A stretch of DNA of 64,000 nucleotides from Telluria aromaticivorans (GTDB taxonomy: Bacteria > Pseudomonadota > Gammaproteobacteria > Burkholderiales > Burkholderiaceae_D): contig NZ_JABAIV010000007.1 in the NCBI RefSeq assembly GCF_013003915.1, forward strand, positions 186,001 through 250,000. The letters run 5' to 3'. This document shows positions 1 through 8,494 of this stretch, in pieces. The first letter of the stretch is position 1. Every line of letters begins with the position of its first letter. A program made the translations under genes and the position numbers. The notes under the pieces are model-generated. The model saw nothing but the letters and a program-made list of their open reading frames with translations. It had not been told where the DNA came from and made no database searches.

Positions 1-238
1 ACTCGGCGCGCGCATTCATGGTGTCGAAGGGCTTGACGCCGGGCGGGATGTGCCGGCGCGGCACGATGCCGTAGCTGGCCAGGCAGGGCTCCGGCAGGCC
101 GTCGCGGCCGCTGCGGATGATCGGGGCGAGGTAGTCTTTCCAGACTTCGTCGGGCCAGCGCCAGTCGGCGGGCAAGTCGCTGAAGGCGCCGAGCGTGCCG
201 AACTGCTCGCGGGTGGGGGTGTGATAGTTGACGCACAT
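1..238 (-). CDS. SRAP/YedK (HMCES-type) family protein, 3' end beyond window
   Basis: Reading leftward from an ATG at 238 the frame stays open to the window edge and begins MCVNYHTPTREQF, with KPFDTMNARAE near the edge. A cysteine at position 2 followed by the NARAE block is the hallmark of the SRAP family, whose Cys2 becomes the N-terminal residue and links covalently to abasic sites in single-stranded DNA. Family members are about 200-240 residues, so roughly two thirds of the protein lies outside the window. Only 79 codons are visible, so the later catalytic Glu and His cannot be checked. It stands alone here, reading out of the window. Confidence 0.8.
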   Translation of the reverse strand, partial: MCVNYHTPTREQFGTLGAFSDLPADWRWPDEVWKDYLAPIIRSGRDGLPEPCLASYGIVPRRHIPPGVKPFDTMNARAE

Positions 239-288
239 GGTCCGGCCAGCATAGTGCGGCAGGCGCGCCTTGGCAACCGCCTATGGGA

Positions 289-771
289 CTAGAAATACGC
301 GATCAACCGTCCGGCGGTAATCACGGCGATCCACAAGGCCAGCGAAAGCAGGGCGTGCACTAGCGCCACTGGCGGGCCGCGGCCCGACCACGCGTCGGCA
401 TGCCGGTAAGGCCCCGCATGAAAGGCAAGGGCGTTGATGCCGGCAACCAGGATCAAGCCCAGCTTGACCAGGAAGACCCGGTTGGCCAACAGCGCCAGCG
501 GATCCGCGATGAACAACAGCAGCCCGGTAGGAACGACCAGCAACATGCTGCCCGCCGACCATGGCAGCAGGTGGCGCGCCAGCGCTTTTACGCGAAGCTG
601 GTACCCGAAACCGAGCACGCGCAGGTCGAACATCGCCACCGCTCCCACCAGCACGGCAAAGCCGAGGATGTGGAGCGTCTCGACGATCGGGTACAGCCAG
701 GCGTGTTCGCGCAGGGCCAGCGCCAGCGGCAGGGACGCGGCCCAGCTGGCTGCCTCCTGCAGCGAGGTCAG
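289..771 (-). CDS. DUF6644-like integral membrane protein, probable CTG start
   Basis: About 160 residues with four hydrophobic segments; the core reads WLYPIVETLHILGFAVLVG, then FDLRVLGFG. No ATG, GTG or TTG gives a sensible N-terminus: the first GTG (654) would cut off the first conserved helix, whose His (ETLH) looks like a haem or metal ligand. A CTG at 771 overlaps the TGA stop of the upstream DUF6152 gene (CTGA), with CGGAG about six bases before it, so translational coupling from a CTG start is the best reading. The pairing with DUF6152 suggests the two act together in the envelope; function is unknown. The family name is from memory of similar proteins and is only moderately sure. Confidence 0.65.
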   Translation of the reverse strand: MTSLQEAASWAASLPLALALREHAWLYPIVETLHILGFAVLVGAVAMFDLRVLGFGYQLRVKALARHLLPWSAGSMLLVVPTGLLLFIADPLALLANRVFLVKLGLILVAGINALAFHAGPYRHADAWSGRGPPVALVHALLSLALWIAVITAGRLIAYF

Positions 772-1112
772 CGCAGCTCCGTGGTCTTGTCCTTGATCGT
801 GATGCGTTCGGCGCGCAGCTCATCGGCCTTGCTGCGGTGGGCATACCCCACCACCGTGGCCTGGCCGCCGACTGCGAGGTTTTCCTTCGGCAGGCCGCGG
901 TTTTCCATACGGCTTGGGGGCGCCAGCACCACCAACCAGGTTTTATCGGCCGTCTTGAGGCGAACAAAACCGTGCGGCTGCATGTAGCCGGACTCCTCGA
1001 TGGTGCCGGCCAGGGTCAGCGGCTTGTCGGCGTTGTATTCGCTCCAACCGTGGTGGGCGGAAGCAGTGGTGGCCACCAATGCGGCCAGCAGGAACCAGCG
1101 TTTCATGGGCAC
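768..1112 (-). CDS. DUF6152 family secreted protein
   Basis: A 114-residue protein beginning with a signal peptide (MPMKRWFLLAALVATTASA) followed directly by HHGWSEYNADKP, the typical mature start of DUF6152 proteins. The rest is a small beta-rich domain with alternating strands (LTLAGTIEES, FVRLKT, WLVVLAPP, VGGQATVVGYAH). It is expected to be periplasmic. The stop codon overlaps the probable start of the downstream membrane protein gene, so the two form one operon. The His-His pair right after the cleavage site could bind metal, but no biochemical role is established for the family. Confidence 0.8.
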   Translation of the reverse strand: MPMKRWFLLAALVATTASAHHGWSEYNADKPLTLAGTIEESGYMQPHGFVRLKTADKTWLVVLAPPSRMENRGLPKENLAVGGQATVVGYAHRSKADELRAERITIKDKTTELR

Positions 1113-1166
1113 ACTCCAGTGATGGAAAAGACACCTGATTCTACGCCCGGGTGGCGATGGGGACCG

Positions 1167-1745
1167 TCAGTTTTCGGCGACATGCGCGCGCAGGCGGCCG
1201 ATGACGTCCAGCTTTCCCCGATCGGCCCGGGCGACCACGATCTCCCCCTGCGCCACCGATTCGTTCACCAGTGCGCGGATGTTGACGTCATGCGTCACCA
1301 GCACCAGGTTGTCCTTGCCGGCATAGGCGTCAACCCGGGCGAGGGTTTCGCGCACCTTGGCCTGTCCAGCCCCCTCGCTGTCCCGGAACATGGAATCGAG
1401 CATCGGGGCGTCTTCCACGCGGCCGAAGGCAAGGCGGGCGGTGTCGAGGCAGCGGCACCAGCGGCTCGACCATACCGGCCCGAGCGAAATGCCGCGCTGG
1501 CGGAAAGCCGCGCCGATCGCACGCGCGTCACGCTTGCCGGCCTCGGACAGGTTGCGCTGGGTGCTGCAGACGCCCAGGCGAAAACCGGGAGGATCGCCGA
1601 TGCCGGGATGGGTAGCGGCATGGCGGATCAGCAGCACATGGCCGCCGGCCTGCAGGCGCTGCCACAGGTCGTCCTCGCCATTGGCCGCCGCCAGGCGCCC
1701 GCTTGTGAGCGCGGCAATTGCTGCTAGACAGTGTCGTCGAAGCAT
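1167..1745 (-). CDS. Histidine phosphatase family protein, secreted
   Basis: 192 residues. The N-terminus MLRRHCLAAIAALTSGRLAAA looks like a signal peptide, and LLIRHAATHPG carries the RHG-like motif whose first His is phosphorylated in this superfamily. A second catalytic-type His lies in LVLVTHDVNI, and an Arg in WSSRWCRCLDTA fits the phosphate pocket. The start at 1745 is chosen because GGAGG lies eight bases upstream; longer in-frame starts have no ribosome site and spoil the signal peptide. This secreted subgroup is usually annotated only as histidine phosphatase and its substrate is unknown. Confidence 0.8.
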   Translation of the reverse strand: MLRRHCLAAIAALTSGRLAAANGEDDLWQRLQAGGHVLLIRHAATHPGIGDPPGFRLGVCSTQRNLSEAGKRDARAIGAAFRQRGISLGPVWSSRWCRCLDTARLAFGRVEDAPMLDSMFRDSEGAGQAKVRETLARVDAYAGKDNLVLVTHDVNIRALVNESVAQGEIVVARADRGKLDVIGRLRAHVAEN

Positions 1746-1865
1746 GGTTTTAGCCTCCGTAGCCTTCGTCGGATCGATATTCATTATCGATCCGGGCGCC
1801 GCAGATGAGCGCACGACTGCCGGAATCGGCTAAGCTGATGCGTTCACCCATCCGATCCGACCGCC

Positions 1866-2375
1866 ATGCCGACCCAGCGCCCGGCCACCCAGGCCGACCT
1901 TGCCGATCTGTGGACCTTGCGTACCCGTGCGGTTCGCGCGTCCTGCGCCTCGCACTATCCGGCCGGGGTGATCGACACCTGGTGCGCCAGCCCGGCGCCG
2001 GAGTCGCTCCCAGGGCTGGTGGCCGCCGGCGGCGCGCTGGTGGCGGAAGAAGATGGATGCATGCTCGGCTACGCCATCGTCAACCTGGACAGCGGCGAAG
2101 TCGATGCGGTATTCGTCGACCCGGCCCAGCAGGGACGCGGCATCGCCCTGCGGATGCTGGCGGCGCTCGAAGCGATGGCGATGGAGCGCGGCTTGAAACG
2201 GCTGTTCCTGTCGGCCTCGCTCAACGCGGTGCCCTTTTACGAGCGCGCGGGTTTTATCTCGCTGCGCGAAGAGGTCTATCCGCATCGCAGCGGGATTGGC
2301 TTGCGCTCGGTTTTCATGGAAAAGCCGCTTCCATGCGGCCAGCATGGACCGGGGCAGGGCGGCTCGGTAGACTAG
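1866..2375 (+). CDS. GNAT family N-acetyltransferase
   Basis: 169 residues with the GNAT fold: an N-terminal alpha-beta region, then VDAVFVDPAQQGRGIALRML, in which QQGRGIA is the acetyl-CoA pyrophosphate-binding motif A, and the late strand-helix FLSASLNAVPFYERAGF, which is motif B. The C-terminal tail of about 15 residues (GQHGPGQGGSVD) is low complexity. The substrate cannot be inferred. It is a single gene, divergent from the histidine phosphatase, with about 120 bases between their starts. Confidence 0.85.
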   Translation: MPTQRPATQADLADLWTLRTRAVRASCASHYPAGVIDTWCASPAPESLPGLVAAGGALVAEEDGCMLGYAIVNLDSGEVDAVFVDPAQQGRGIALRMLAALEAMAMERGLKRLFLSASLNAVPFYERAGFISLREEVYPHRSGIGLRSVFMEKPLPCGQHGPGQGGSVD

Positions 2376-2396
2376 GCCGGATACTTCGGAGACACG

Positions 2397-3083
2397 ATGC
2401 ACCGCACCTGCTTATCCACCGCGCTGTTGGCCGCCTGCCTGGGCATGTCGAGCCCCGCCCATGCCGACGCGGCTTGCAGCACCTATGCCGCTGACCTCGC
2501 GGCCATGACGGGCGCCGACCAGGCGCTGCGCAGTCGCATCGACTTCCTCGACCCGGAAAGTCACGCGCAAGTGAAGCTGCGCGGCCATCTGACGCTGGTC
2601 GACCGTCTCAATACCGAACGCCTGAAGGCATGGATCGCGCGCTGCGGTTGGCCATCCCGTGAGGCGCATGGCGACCGGGCGGCAGGCGACGCCTGGCTGC
2701 TGGCGCAGCATGCAGACCATGATGTCGCATTCCAGAAAGAGGCGCTGGTGCTGATCGAACGGGACGCCGACAGGAGCGGCAAGGGAGTAGATCAGCTGTT
2801 TGCCTTGATGAGCGACCGGATCGCGGTGGCGGAAAAGCGCCCGCAGCGCTACGGAACGCAGCTGGTATCGCGCGGCAGCGACATGTGCGACCTGGTCTTC
2901 GAACCGATGGACGACCGTGAACAGGTGGAGGCGCGCCGCGCGGCGCTCAAGATGCCGCCGCGGGACGCCTACAAGCGCTTGGTGCTGGAGATGCAGCACT
3001 GCCCAACCGGTTCATCGAAGGAATATCACTACGCCCCGCCAGCGCCGGACAGTCCGGCGCGCGACAAGCTCACACGAAAGTAA
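2397..3083 (+). CDS. DUF6624 family secreted protein
   Basis: 228 residues with a signal peptide ending near SPAHADA. The central block RLKAWIARCGWPSREAHGDRAAGDAWLLAQHADHDVAFQ matches the recurrent pattern of DUF6624 (W-I-x3-G-W-P, then L-x-QHAD-x-D-x2-FQ). The rest is helical, with DRIAVAEKRPQRYGTQ before the end. No catalytic role is known for this family. The last 14 bases overlap the convergent nitroreductase gene. An unpaired Cys at the mature N-terminus and others (RCGWP, DMCD, QHC) could form disulphides in the periplasm. Confidence 0.7.
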   Translation: MHRTCLSTALLAACLGMSSPAHADAACSTYAADLAAMTGADQALRSRIDFLDPESHAQVKLRGHLTLVDRLNTERLKAWIARCGWPSREAHGDRAAGDAWLLAQHADHDVAFQKEALVLIERDADRSGKGVDQLFALMSDRIAVAEKRPQRYGTQLVSRGSDMCDLVFEPMDDREQVEARRAALKMPPRDAYKRLVLEMQHCPTGSSKEYHYAPPAPDSPARDKLTRK

Positions 3084-3723
3084 ACGTGACTTCTTCCGGC
3101 AGGCGCGATTTCGGCAGGCCGGCATTGAAGTCCGCACCCGAGTGATAGCCGAAGCTGGCCAGCACCACGCTGGCGAGACCTTGCTCGTGCAGGCCGAATT
3201 CTTCATCCAGGATCTTCTGGTCGAAGCCTTCCATCGGCGTCGCGTCGATGCCGAGCGAGGCCGCGCCCAGCAGGGCGGTGCCGAGCGCCAGGTAGACCTG
3301 CTTTTCCAGCCACTGCGGCATGTCGCGGCTGCCGTAGCGGTGCTGGCGCACATAGCCGCGCCGGCCCGCATCCTGCCCGGCCCGGGCGGCATCGTCGCGG
3401 AAGCGGCCGTCGCGCCCTTCCTGCGCCAGCAGGCGTTCCAGGTGGGCGTCATCCATGTCGATGCGCGAGCAGAACACGATCACATGCGAGGCATCCTGGA
3501 TCTTCGCGCTGTTGTAGACATAGCCGCCCTGCGCCGCTTTCGCGATGCGTGTTTTGCCTTGCGCCGTGCTGGCGACGATGAAATGCCAGGGCTGGGAGTT
3601 CACCGACGAGGGGCTGTGGCGCAGCAGGGCGTACACCTGCTGCATGAGGTCTTCGGGAACGCGGCGTTCGCTATCGTAGGCTTTGGCGGTGTGGCGCTTG
3701 CGGGCGGCGGCGAGGATATCCAT
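3070..3723 (-). CDS. Oxygen-insensitive NAD(P)H nitroreductase, NfsB-like
   Basis: 217 residues, the usual NfsB size. MDILAAARKRHTAKAYD and LLRHSPSSVNSQPWHFIV are the FMN-binding start of the family (RHS/T..PSS.N.QPW), and WLEKQVYLALGTALLGAASLGIDATPMEGFD is the second conserved block. These flavoproteins reduce nitroaromatics and quinones with NAD(P)H in the cytoplasm. It precedes a quinone-reductase-like dehydrogenase encoded on the same strand (3744-4751) by 20 bases, so the two are likely cotranscribed and perhaps controlled by the divergent LysR protein. Confidence 0.85.
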   Translation of the reverse strand: MDILAAARKRHTAKAYDSERRVPEDLMQQVYALLRHSPSSVNSQPWHFIVASTAQGKTRIAKAAQGGYVYNSAKIQDASHVIVFCSRIDMDDAHLERLLAQEGRDGRFRDDAARAGQDAGRRGYVRQHRYGSRDMPQWLEKQVYLALGTALLGAASLGIDATPMEGFDQKILDEEFGLHEQGLASVVLASFGYHSGADFNAGLPKSRLPEEVTFTFV

Positions 3724-3743
3724 CAGGTAGTTCCTTGGTGAGT

Positions 3744-4751
3744 TTAAAAGTGTTCGAGTACGATTTTACCGACCGCGCGGCCGCTCTCGATGTGCGCATG
3801 CGCACGGCGCAGGTTGTCCGCCGAGATCAGCCCGAAATGCTGGCCCAGCGTGGTGCGCAGGGTGCCGTCGTCGACCATCCGGGCCACGCGGTTCAGGAGC
3901 TCGTGTTGTTTGATCATGTCCGGGGTGCCGAACATGGAGCGCGTGAACATCAGTTCCCAGTGCAGCGAGATCGACTTGCGCTTGAGCGGCACGGCGTCGA
4001 GCGTGGCCGGGTCGTCGATCAGGGCGAACTGGCCTTGCGGCGCGAGCACGTCGACGATGCTGGCGTAATGCTGGTCGGTGTGGGTGAGGCTGATGACGAT
4101 GTCCACTGCCGGGATGCGCAGCAGCTCGAGCTGTTCGCGCAGCGGCTGCGTGTGGTCGATGACGTGGTGGGCGCCGAGCTCGCGCACCCAGTTGCGGGTC
4201 TCTTCGCGCGATGCGGTGCCGATGACGGTCAAGCCGGTGAGCGTACGCGCCAGCTGGACCAGGATCGAACCGACCCCGCCCGCGGCGCCGATGACCAGCA
4301 GCGTCTTGCCGGCGCCGCCCTGCTCCGGCACTTGCAGGCGATCGAACAGCAGTTCCCACGCGGTGATCGAGGTCAGGGGCAGGGCCGCTGCCTGGGCAAA
4401 GTCGATCGAGGCCGGCTTGCGGCCGACGATGCGCTCGTCCACGGCCTGGTATTGGCTGTTCGAGCCGGGACGCACCAGTGAGCCGGCGTAGAACACTTCG
4501 TCGCCCGGCGCGAACAGGGTCACGCCAGCACCGACTGCGCGCACGATACCGCTGGCGTCCCACCCCAGCACGCGCGGCTGGTCTACTTTCGCACCGAGGC
4601 GGATCTTGGTATCCACCGGGTTGACCGACACCGCGCGCACTTCCACCAGCAGGTCATGGGCGCCGGCCTCCGGCATCGGCAGCTCGATGTCCTGCAAGGC
4701 AGCGGCGTCGCTGATGGGCAGGCCGTGCTGCGTATACACTACTGCTTTCAT
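3744..4751 (-). CDS. Zinc-binding alcohol dehydrogenase family / quinone oxidoreductase-like (MDR)
   Basis: 335 residues of the medium-chain dehydrogenase/reductase superfamily. The N-terminal GroES-like domain contains VNPVDTKIR and LGWDASGIVRAVG. The Rossmann domain has VIGAAGGVGSILVQLARTL, the NADP(H) dinucleotide fold. Catalytic zinc ligands are not evident, as in the quinone-reductase branch. The start at 4751 (MKAVVYTQHG) is preceded by CGGAG; a longer frame upstream would run through the divergent promoter. It is divergent from a LysR regulator and upstream of the nitroreductase, suggesting an electrophile or quinone stress unit under that regulator. Confidence 0.85.
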   Translation of the reverse strand: MKAVVYTQHGLPISDAAALQDIELPMPEAGAHDLLVEVRAVSVNPVDTKIRLGAKVDQPRVLGWDASGIVRAVGAGVTLFAPGDEVFYAGSLVRPGSNSQYQAVDERIVGRKPASIDFAQAAALPLTSITAWELLFDRLQVPEQGGAGKTLLVIGAAGGVGSILVQLARTLTGLTVIGTASREETRNWVRELGAHHVIDHTQPLREQLELLRIPAVDIVISLTHTDQHYASIVDVLAPQGQFALIDDPATLDAVPLKRKSISLHWELMFTRSMFGTPDMIKQHELLNRVARMVDDGTLRTTLGQHFGLISADNLRRAHAHIESGRAVGKIVLEHF

Positions 4752-4780
4752 GTTGAATCTCCGGTAAGTTTGACTTGGAG

Positions 4781-4794
4781 GAGATTCTAATCTC
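4781..4794. promoter_or_regulatory. Dyad in the divergent dehydrogenase/LysR promoter
   Basis: GAGATT-CT-AATCTC, an exact 6-bp inverted repeat with partial symmetry continuing outward (GGAG...CTCC), lies midway in the 100-bp gap between the dehydrogenase start (4751) and the LysR start (4852). Such dyads in divergent LysR promoters commonly bind the regulator. The site is seen in the sequence; binding is inferred. Confidence 0.45.
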
Positions 4795-4851
4795 GTCTCC
4801 TGCAACGAAAAACCAGCCTGGAGCGATTTCACTTTCACATCCAGAGAGAAA

Positions 4852-5769
4852 ATGATCCGGTTTGACGATCTGGCGCTGTTTGTGCGCACCGCTGCCCTTG
4901 GCAGCTTTTCGAAGGCCGCGCGCGAGGTCAACCTGCTGCCCGGGCAGGCCAGCGCCGCGATCGGGAGACTCGAGCGCGAGCTGGACATCCGCCTGTTCGC
5001 GCGTTCGACGCGCAGCCTGCGCCTGACCGAGGAGGGCAAGCGCTACCTGCCGTTCGCGCAGGATGCGCTGCAAGCCTTGCGCGACGGCCATGAAGGCTTG
5101 CGCGGCGATGATTCCCGCTTGAGCGGTACGCTGCAGATCGCGGCGCCGTCGGACTTCGGGCGCAACATGCTACTGCCATGGATCTCGGAATTCCGCCGCG
5201 CGCACCCGAACCTCGATATCCAGCTGCTGGTGTCGGACCAGGTGGCCGACGTGTTCCGCGATCCGGTCGATATCGCGGTGCGCTACGGGCAGATCGACGA
5301 CGCCAGTTTCATCGCGTTGCCGATTGCGCCCGACAACCGGCGCGTGCTGGTAGCCTCGCCCAACTACATCGCCCGCCATGGACGGCCAGGGTCGCTGGAT
5401 GCGCTGGCGGAACACAACTGCCTGCAATACCGGCTGCTTGGCCGCACCTACGACCGCTGGATTTTTCCTTCGAGCGAGGGCGCGAGGGTCATCCAGGTAT
5501 CGGGCCGCCTGGTTAGCGACGATGCCGACGTGGTGCGCCGGTGGGCAGTGGCGGGGGAGGGCATCGTCTACAAGTCGTGGCTCGACGTCAGCGCCGACGT
5601 AGCGGCTGGACGGCTCGAGGTGCTGCTGCCTGGCGTAGCGGGCGAACCGACCCCACTGAGCCTGGTCTGCCCGCACCGCAAGCAGTTCTCGCCGGCGGTG
5701 AAACTGCTGCACGCGCTGATCGAGGAGCGCTGCCGCCCACTGGCGCTGGCCTTGCTTGCGCTTGGTTAG
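4852..5769 (+). CDS. LysR family transcriptional regulator
   Basis: 305 residues. The N-terminal winged helix-turn-helix spans about residues 1-60 (FDDLALFVRTAALGSFSKAA, then AIGRLERELDIRLFARSTRS). The rest is the periplasmic-binding-like effector domain of the CrgA/DmlR subgroup, with LSGTLQIAAPSDFGR at the domain junction. It is transcribed away from the dehydrogenase-nitroreductase pair, which is the likely target. Its last four bases overlap the convergent nitronate monooxygenase gene. Confidence 0.9.
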   Translation: MIRFDDLALFVRTAALGSFSKAAREVNLLPGQASAAIGRLERELDIRLFARSTRSLRLTEEGKRYLPFAQDALQALRDGHEGLRGDDSRLSGTLQIAAPSDFGRNMLLPWISEFRRAHPNLDIQLLVSDQVADVFRDPVDIAVRYGQIDDASFIALPIAPDNRRVLVASPNYIARHGRPGSLDALAEHNCLQYRLLGRTYDRWIFPSSEGARVIQVSGRLVSDDADVVRRWAVAGEGIVYKSWLDVSADVAAGRLEVLLPGVAGEPTPLSLVCPHRKQFSPAVKLLHALIEERCRPLALALLALG

Positions 5770-6827
5770 GGCGTCTCGTTCATCTCCGCGACCAGCGCGG
5801 CTACCAGTTCGCCGGCCGGCATGCTGCGTGCCCGCGCGAATCCGGTGCCGCCCCAGTTGACGGAGTAATCCTGGTTGCCCTTGCTTGATGCTGCGGCGTG
5901 CAGCGCCTTGGCGGCGTCGTAGGCGATCGGGTAGTCCGGCAGCGGCGGATGGCCGGGCGCGCCGGCATCGAGGAACAGGCGGTTGACGATGCCGCGCGCC
6001 GGCCGTCCCGAAATGACGGCGGTGAGTTCGGTCTGCAAGCCGGCGCCCTGTGCGATCAGCGCGCGGTGGTGCGGCGGCGCCGACGATTCCGGGCAGGCGA
6101 TGAAGGCGCTGCCCATCTGGACCGCACTGGCGCCATTCTCCAGCGCGGTGCGGATGTCTTTCCCGTCCATGATGCCGCCGGCGGCCACCAGCGGCACCGA
6201 GACCTTGCCGGATAACTCGCGCAGCAGCTCGAAGGTGGGCAAGGCCGCATCGGACGCGGACGGGTCGAACATGCCGCGATGGCCACCCGCCTCGATGCCC
6301 TGGGCGACGATCACATCGATGCCGGCCGCTTCGATCTGCTGCGCTTCTTCCAGCGAGGTGGCAGTGGTGAACAGCACGATGCCGGCCTTCTTCAGCGCGT
6401 CGATATGCACCTGGGCCGGCAGGCCGAAGTGGAAGCTGACCACGGCCGGGCGCTCGGCCAGCAGCAGCTCGAACATCGCGTCGTCGGTCATGAAGCTGCG
6501 GTAGATCTCCGTCAGGGCGGCCGGCGGTTCGGCGCCGAAGTGGGCGAAATGCGGACGCAGCCACGCTAACCAGGCCGCTTCGCGCGCCGGGTCGCCCGTC
6601 GCGGGCGCATGGGTGAACACGTTGACGTTGAAGGGCTTGCTGGTCATTTCGCGCACGGCGGCGATGGCGGCACGCGCCTGCTGCGGCGTGCTGGTGCCGA
6701 CCGCGATCGAGCCGAGGCCGCCCGCTTCCGAAACGGCTGCCGCCAGCGCCGGGGTCGAGATGCCCGCCATCGGGGCCTGGATGATCGGGTAGCGGATGTT
6801 CAGCATCGACAGCAGGTTGGGGCGCAT
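5766..6827 (-). CDS. Nitronate monooxygenase (2-nitropropane dioxygenase family)
   Basis: 353 residues forming an FMN TIM barrel: YPIIQAPMAGISTPALAAAVSEAGGLGSI at the N-terminus, VIVAQGIEAGGHRG with the catalytic-type His of class I enzymes, and VAAGGIMDGKDIRTALENGASAVQMGSAF forming the phosphate-binding loop. The enzyme oxidises alkyl nitronates to carbonyls and nitrite. The ATG at 6827 is preferred over a TTG five codons upstream because GGAG lies six bases before it. It follows the LysR gene tail-to-tail with a four-base overlap. Confidence 0.88.
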   Translation of the reverse strand: MRPNLLSMLNIRYPIIQAPMAGISTPALAAAVSEAGGLGSIAVGTSTPQQARAAIAAVREMTSKPFNVNVFTHAPATGDPAREAAWLAWLRPHFAHFGAEPPAALTEIYRSFMTDDAMFELLLAERPAVVSFHFGLPAQVHIDALKKAGIVLFTTATSLEEAQQIEAAGIDVIVAQGIEAGGHRGMFDPSASDAALPTFELLRELSGKVSVPLVAAGGIMDGKDIRTALENGASAVQMGSAFIACPESSAPPHHRALIAQGAGLQTELTAVISGRPARGIVNRLFLDAGAPGHPPLPDYPIAYDAAKALHAAASSKGNQDYSVNWGGTGFARARSMPAGELVAALVAEMNETP

Positions 6828-6890
6828 GATCGGCTCCGGCAAGTGAAGGTCGGAACACGATTATAGCGAAGGGTAGCCAATGCCGCCCAC

Positions 6891-7505
6891 TTACGCTTGG
6901 CGCACCAGCAGGACGGCCAGCACCAGCATCAGGGTCCCGGTAAACGCTTCGATCGCGCGCCATACTGCCGGTCGCCCCAGCACCTGTGCATAGCGCTGCG
7001 CGCCGAGGCCAAGTGCCGCGAACCACAGCACCGACGCCGTCATCGCACCCGCGGCAAACGAGGGGCGGGCGTCGCCCGCCAGGCTGCTGCCGACGGCGCC
7101 GAGCAGCACCACGGTGTCGAGATAGACGTGCGGGTTCAGCAGCGACAGCGCGAGTACGGTGGCCAGCGCGCGGCCCAGCGTCTGTGCTTGCTGGCCAGAG
7201 AGTTCAAGCGAAGCGCCGCCGCGCAGGCTGCTCTTCCAGCAGCGCCAGCCATACCAGACGAGGAAGGCGGCGCCGCCATAGCGGGCCACCGCCAGCAACA
7301 CAGGCGAGGCTTCGACGATCGCGCCCAGGCCGGCAATGCCGAGGGCGATCAGGAGCACATCGACCGCGATGCAGGTGAGGACCGTGGCCAGCACGTGCTG
7401 GCCGCGCACGGCGGTGCGGATCACGTGCGCGTTCTGGGCACCGATGGCCATGATCAGGCTGGCGCCCAGGCCGAGGCCCTGTAGAAAAATTTGTTGCGAA
7501 AACAT
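6891..7505 (-). CDS. LysE/ArgO family amino acid exporter
   Basis: 204 residues, about six membrane segments. The start FLQGLGLGASLIMAIGAQNAHVIRTAVRG carries the family signature GAQNA/GPQN after the first helix, and SLLNPHVYLDTVVLLG is the second conserved NPH.YLD block of LysE/ArgO. Members export basic amino acids such as lysine, arginine or toxic analogues. The divergent ArgP/LysG-like gene 95 bases away is the classical partner for this exporter. Confidence 0.9.
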   Translation of the reverse strand: MFSQQIFLQGLGLGASLIMAIGAQNAHVIRTAVRGQHVLATVLTCIAVDVLLIALGIAGLGAIVEASPVLLAVARYGGAAFLVWYGWRCWKSSLRGGASLELSGQQAQTLGRALATVLALSLLNPHVYLDTVVLLGAVGSSLAGDARPSFAAGAMTASVLWFAALGLGAQRYAQVLGRPAVWRAIEAFTGTLMLVLAVLLVRQA

Positions 7506-7525
7506 GCGGACTCCTTGCGAGAACC

Positions 7526-7574
7526 GACATGCTCCATGTCAAAGCCCGCTAATTCAAATATATTCATGATATTT
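7526..7574. promoter_or_regulatory. Two dyads between lysE-type exporter and ArgP-like regulator
   Basis: Two inverted repeats lie in the 95-bp divergent gap: GACATG-CTC-CATGTC (7526-7540), an exact 15-bp palindrome, and AAATAT-N7-ATATTT (7556-7574), which has the A/T-rich dyad shape bound by ArgP/LysG-type LysR proteins. They are candidate operators for lysine- or arginine-responsive control of the exporter. Confidence 0.45.
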
Positions 7575-7600
7575 AAAGACGCATAAGAAAAATTAATCCA

Positions 7601-8494
7601 ATGCAGATCGATCCCCGCCGCAGCGCGGCCTTCATGGCCGCTGTCGATACCGGCAGCCTGGAACTGGCCGCCGTGCAGCTGGCCATCACGCCGTCCGCCG
7701 TCTCGCAGCGCATCTCGGCGCTGGAGCAGGATTTCGGCACGCCGCTGCTGGTGCGCAGCCGCCCGTGCCGCCCCACTGGGCCGGGCACTCGCCTGCTGCA
7801 ATACCTGCGCCGCAGCACGCTGCTGGAATCGGAATTCCTGGCCGAGATGGGCATGGACGAAGGGCCGGCGCGGGTGGCGCTGGCGGTGAACAACGACACG
7901 CTGGCCACCTGGCTGCTGCCGGTGCTGGCGCCGATCCTGCGCGCCGAAGAACTGCTGGTGGAATTCGTGCTCGACAACCAGGGCCACACCTTCGCCCTGC
8001 TCGAGCAGGGCCGCGTGGTGGCCTGCATCTCGGGCGAAGCCACGCCCATGCATGGCTGCACGGTGAGCGCGCTGGGCCTGATGCGCTACCGGATGGTGGC
8101 CTCGAAGGGTTTTGCGCACACATGGTTCCCGGATGGCTTCAACCGCGACGCCGCGCAACGTGCGCCGGTGGTGGTCTTCGACCGCAAGGATTCGCTGCAA
8201 TCGGCCTTCCTGCTGAAGCACTTCGGGCTGCCGGAAGGCGCCTATCCGTTTCACTATGTGCCGGCGAGCGACCCGTATGGCCAGGCGATCCGCCTCGGCA
8301 TGGGCTACGGCCTGCTGCCGCTGGAGCAGTGCGAAGCGATGCTGCTCGACGGGACCATGGTTGACCTGACGCCGCACCTGCATGTGGACGTGGCGCTGTA
8401 CTGGCACGCCTGGCGCATCCAGCCGCCGCGCCTGGAGCGCATGGGTGCGGCGCTTTTGAAGGCCGCACGCGGCGCGCTGCTGCCGCTTCCTTAG
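7601..8494 (+). CDS. argP: ArgP/LysG-like LysR family regulator
   Basis: 297 residues. The N-terminal helix-turn-helix contains RRSAAFMAAVDTGSLELAA and ITPSAVSQRISALEQDFGTP, close to the ArgP (IciA) pattern of SAVSQRI.ALE...G.LLVR. The effector domain follows, with LNxD-like NNDTLATWLLPVL and MRYRMVASKGF. Together with the divergent LysE-type exporter this indicates the ArgP/LysG branch, which activates basic amino acid export when intracellular lysine or arginine rises. Its end overlaps the convergent membrane protein gene by four bases. Confidence 0.85.
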   Translation: MQIDPRRSAAFMAAVDTGSLELAAVQLAITPSAVSQRISALEQDFGTPLLVRSRPCRPTGPGTRLLQYLRRSTLLESEFLAEMGMDEGPARVALAVNNDTLATWLLPVLAPILRAEELLVEFVLDNQGHTFALLEQGRVVACISGEATPMHGCTVSALGLMRYRMVASKGFAHTWFPDGFNRDAAQRAPVVVFDRKDSLQSAFLLKHFGLPEGAYPFHYVPASDPYGQAIRLGMGYGLLPLEQCEAMLLDGTMVDLTPHLHVDVALYWHAWRIQPPRLERMGAALLKAARGALLPLP

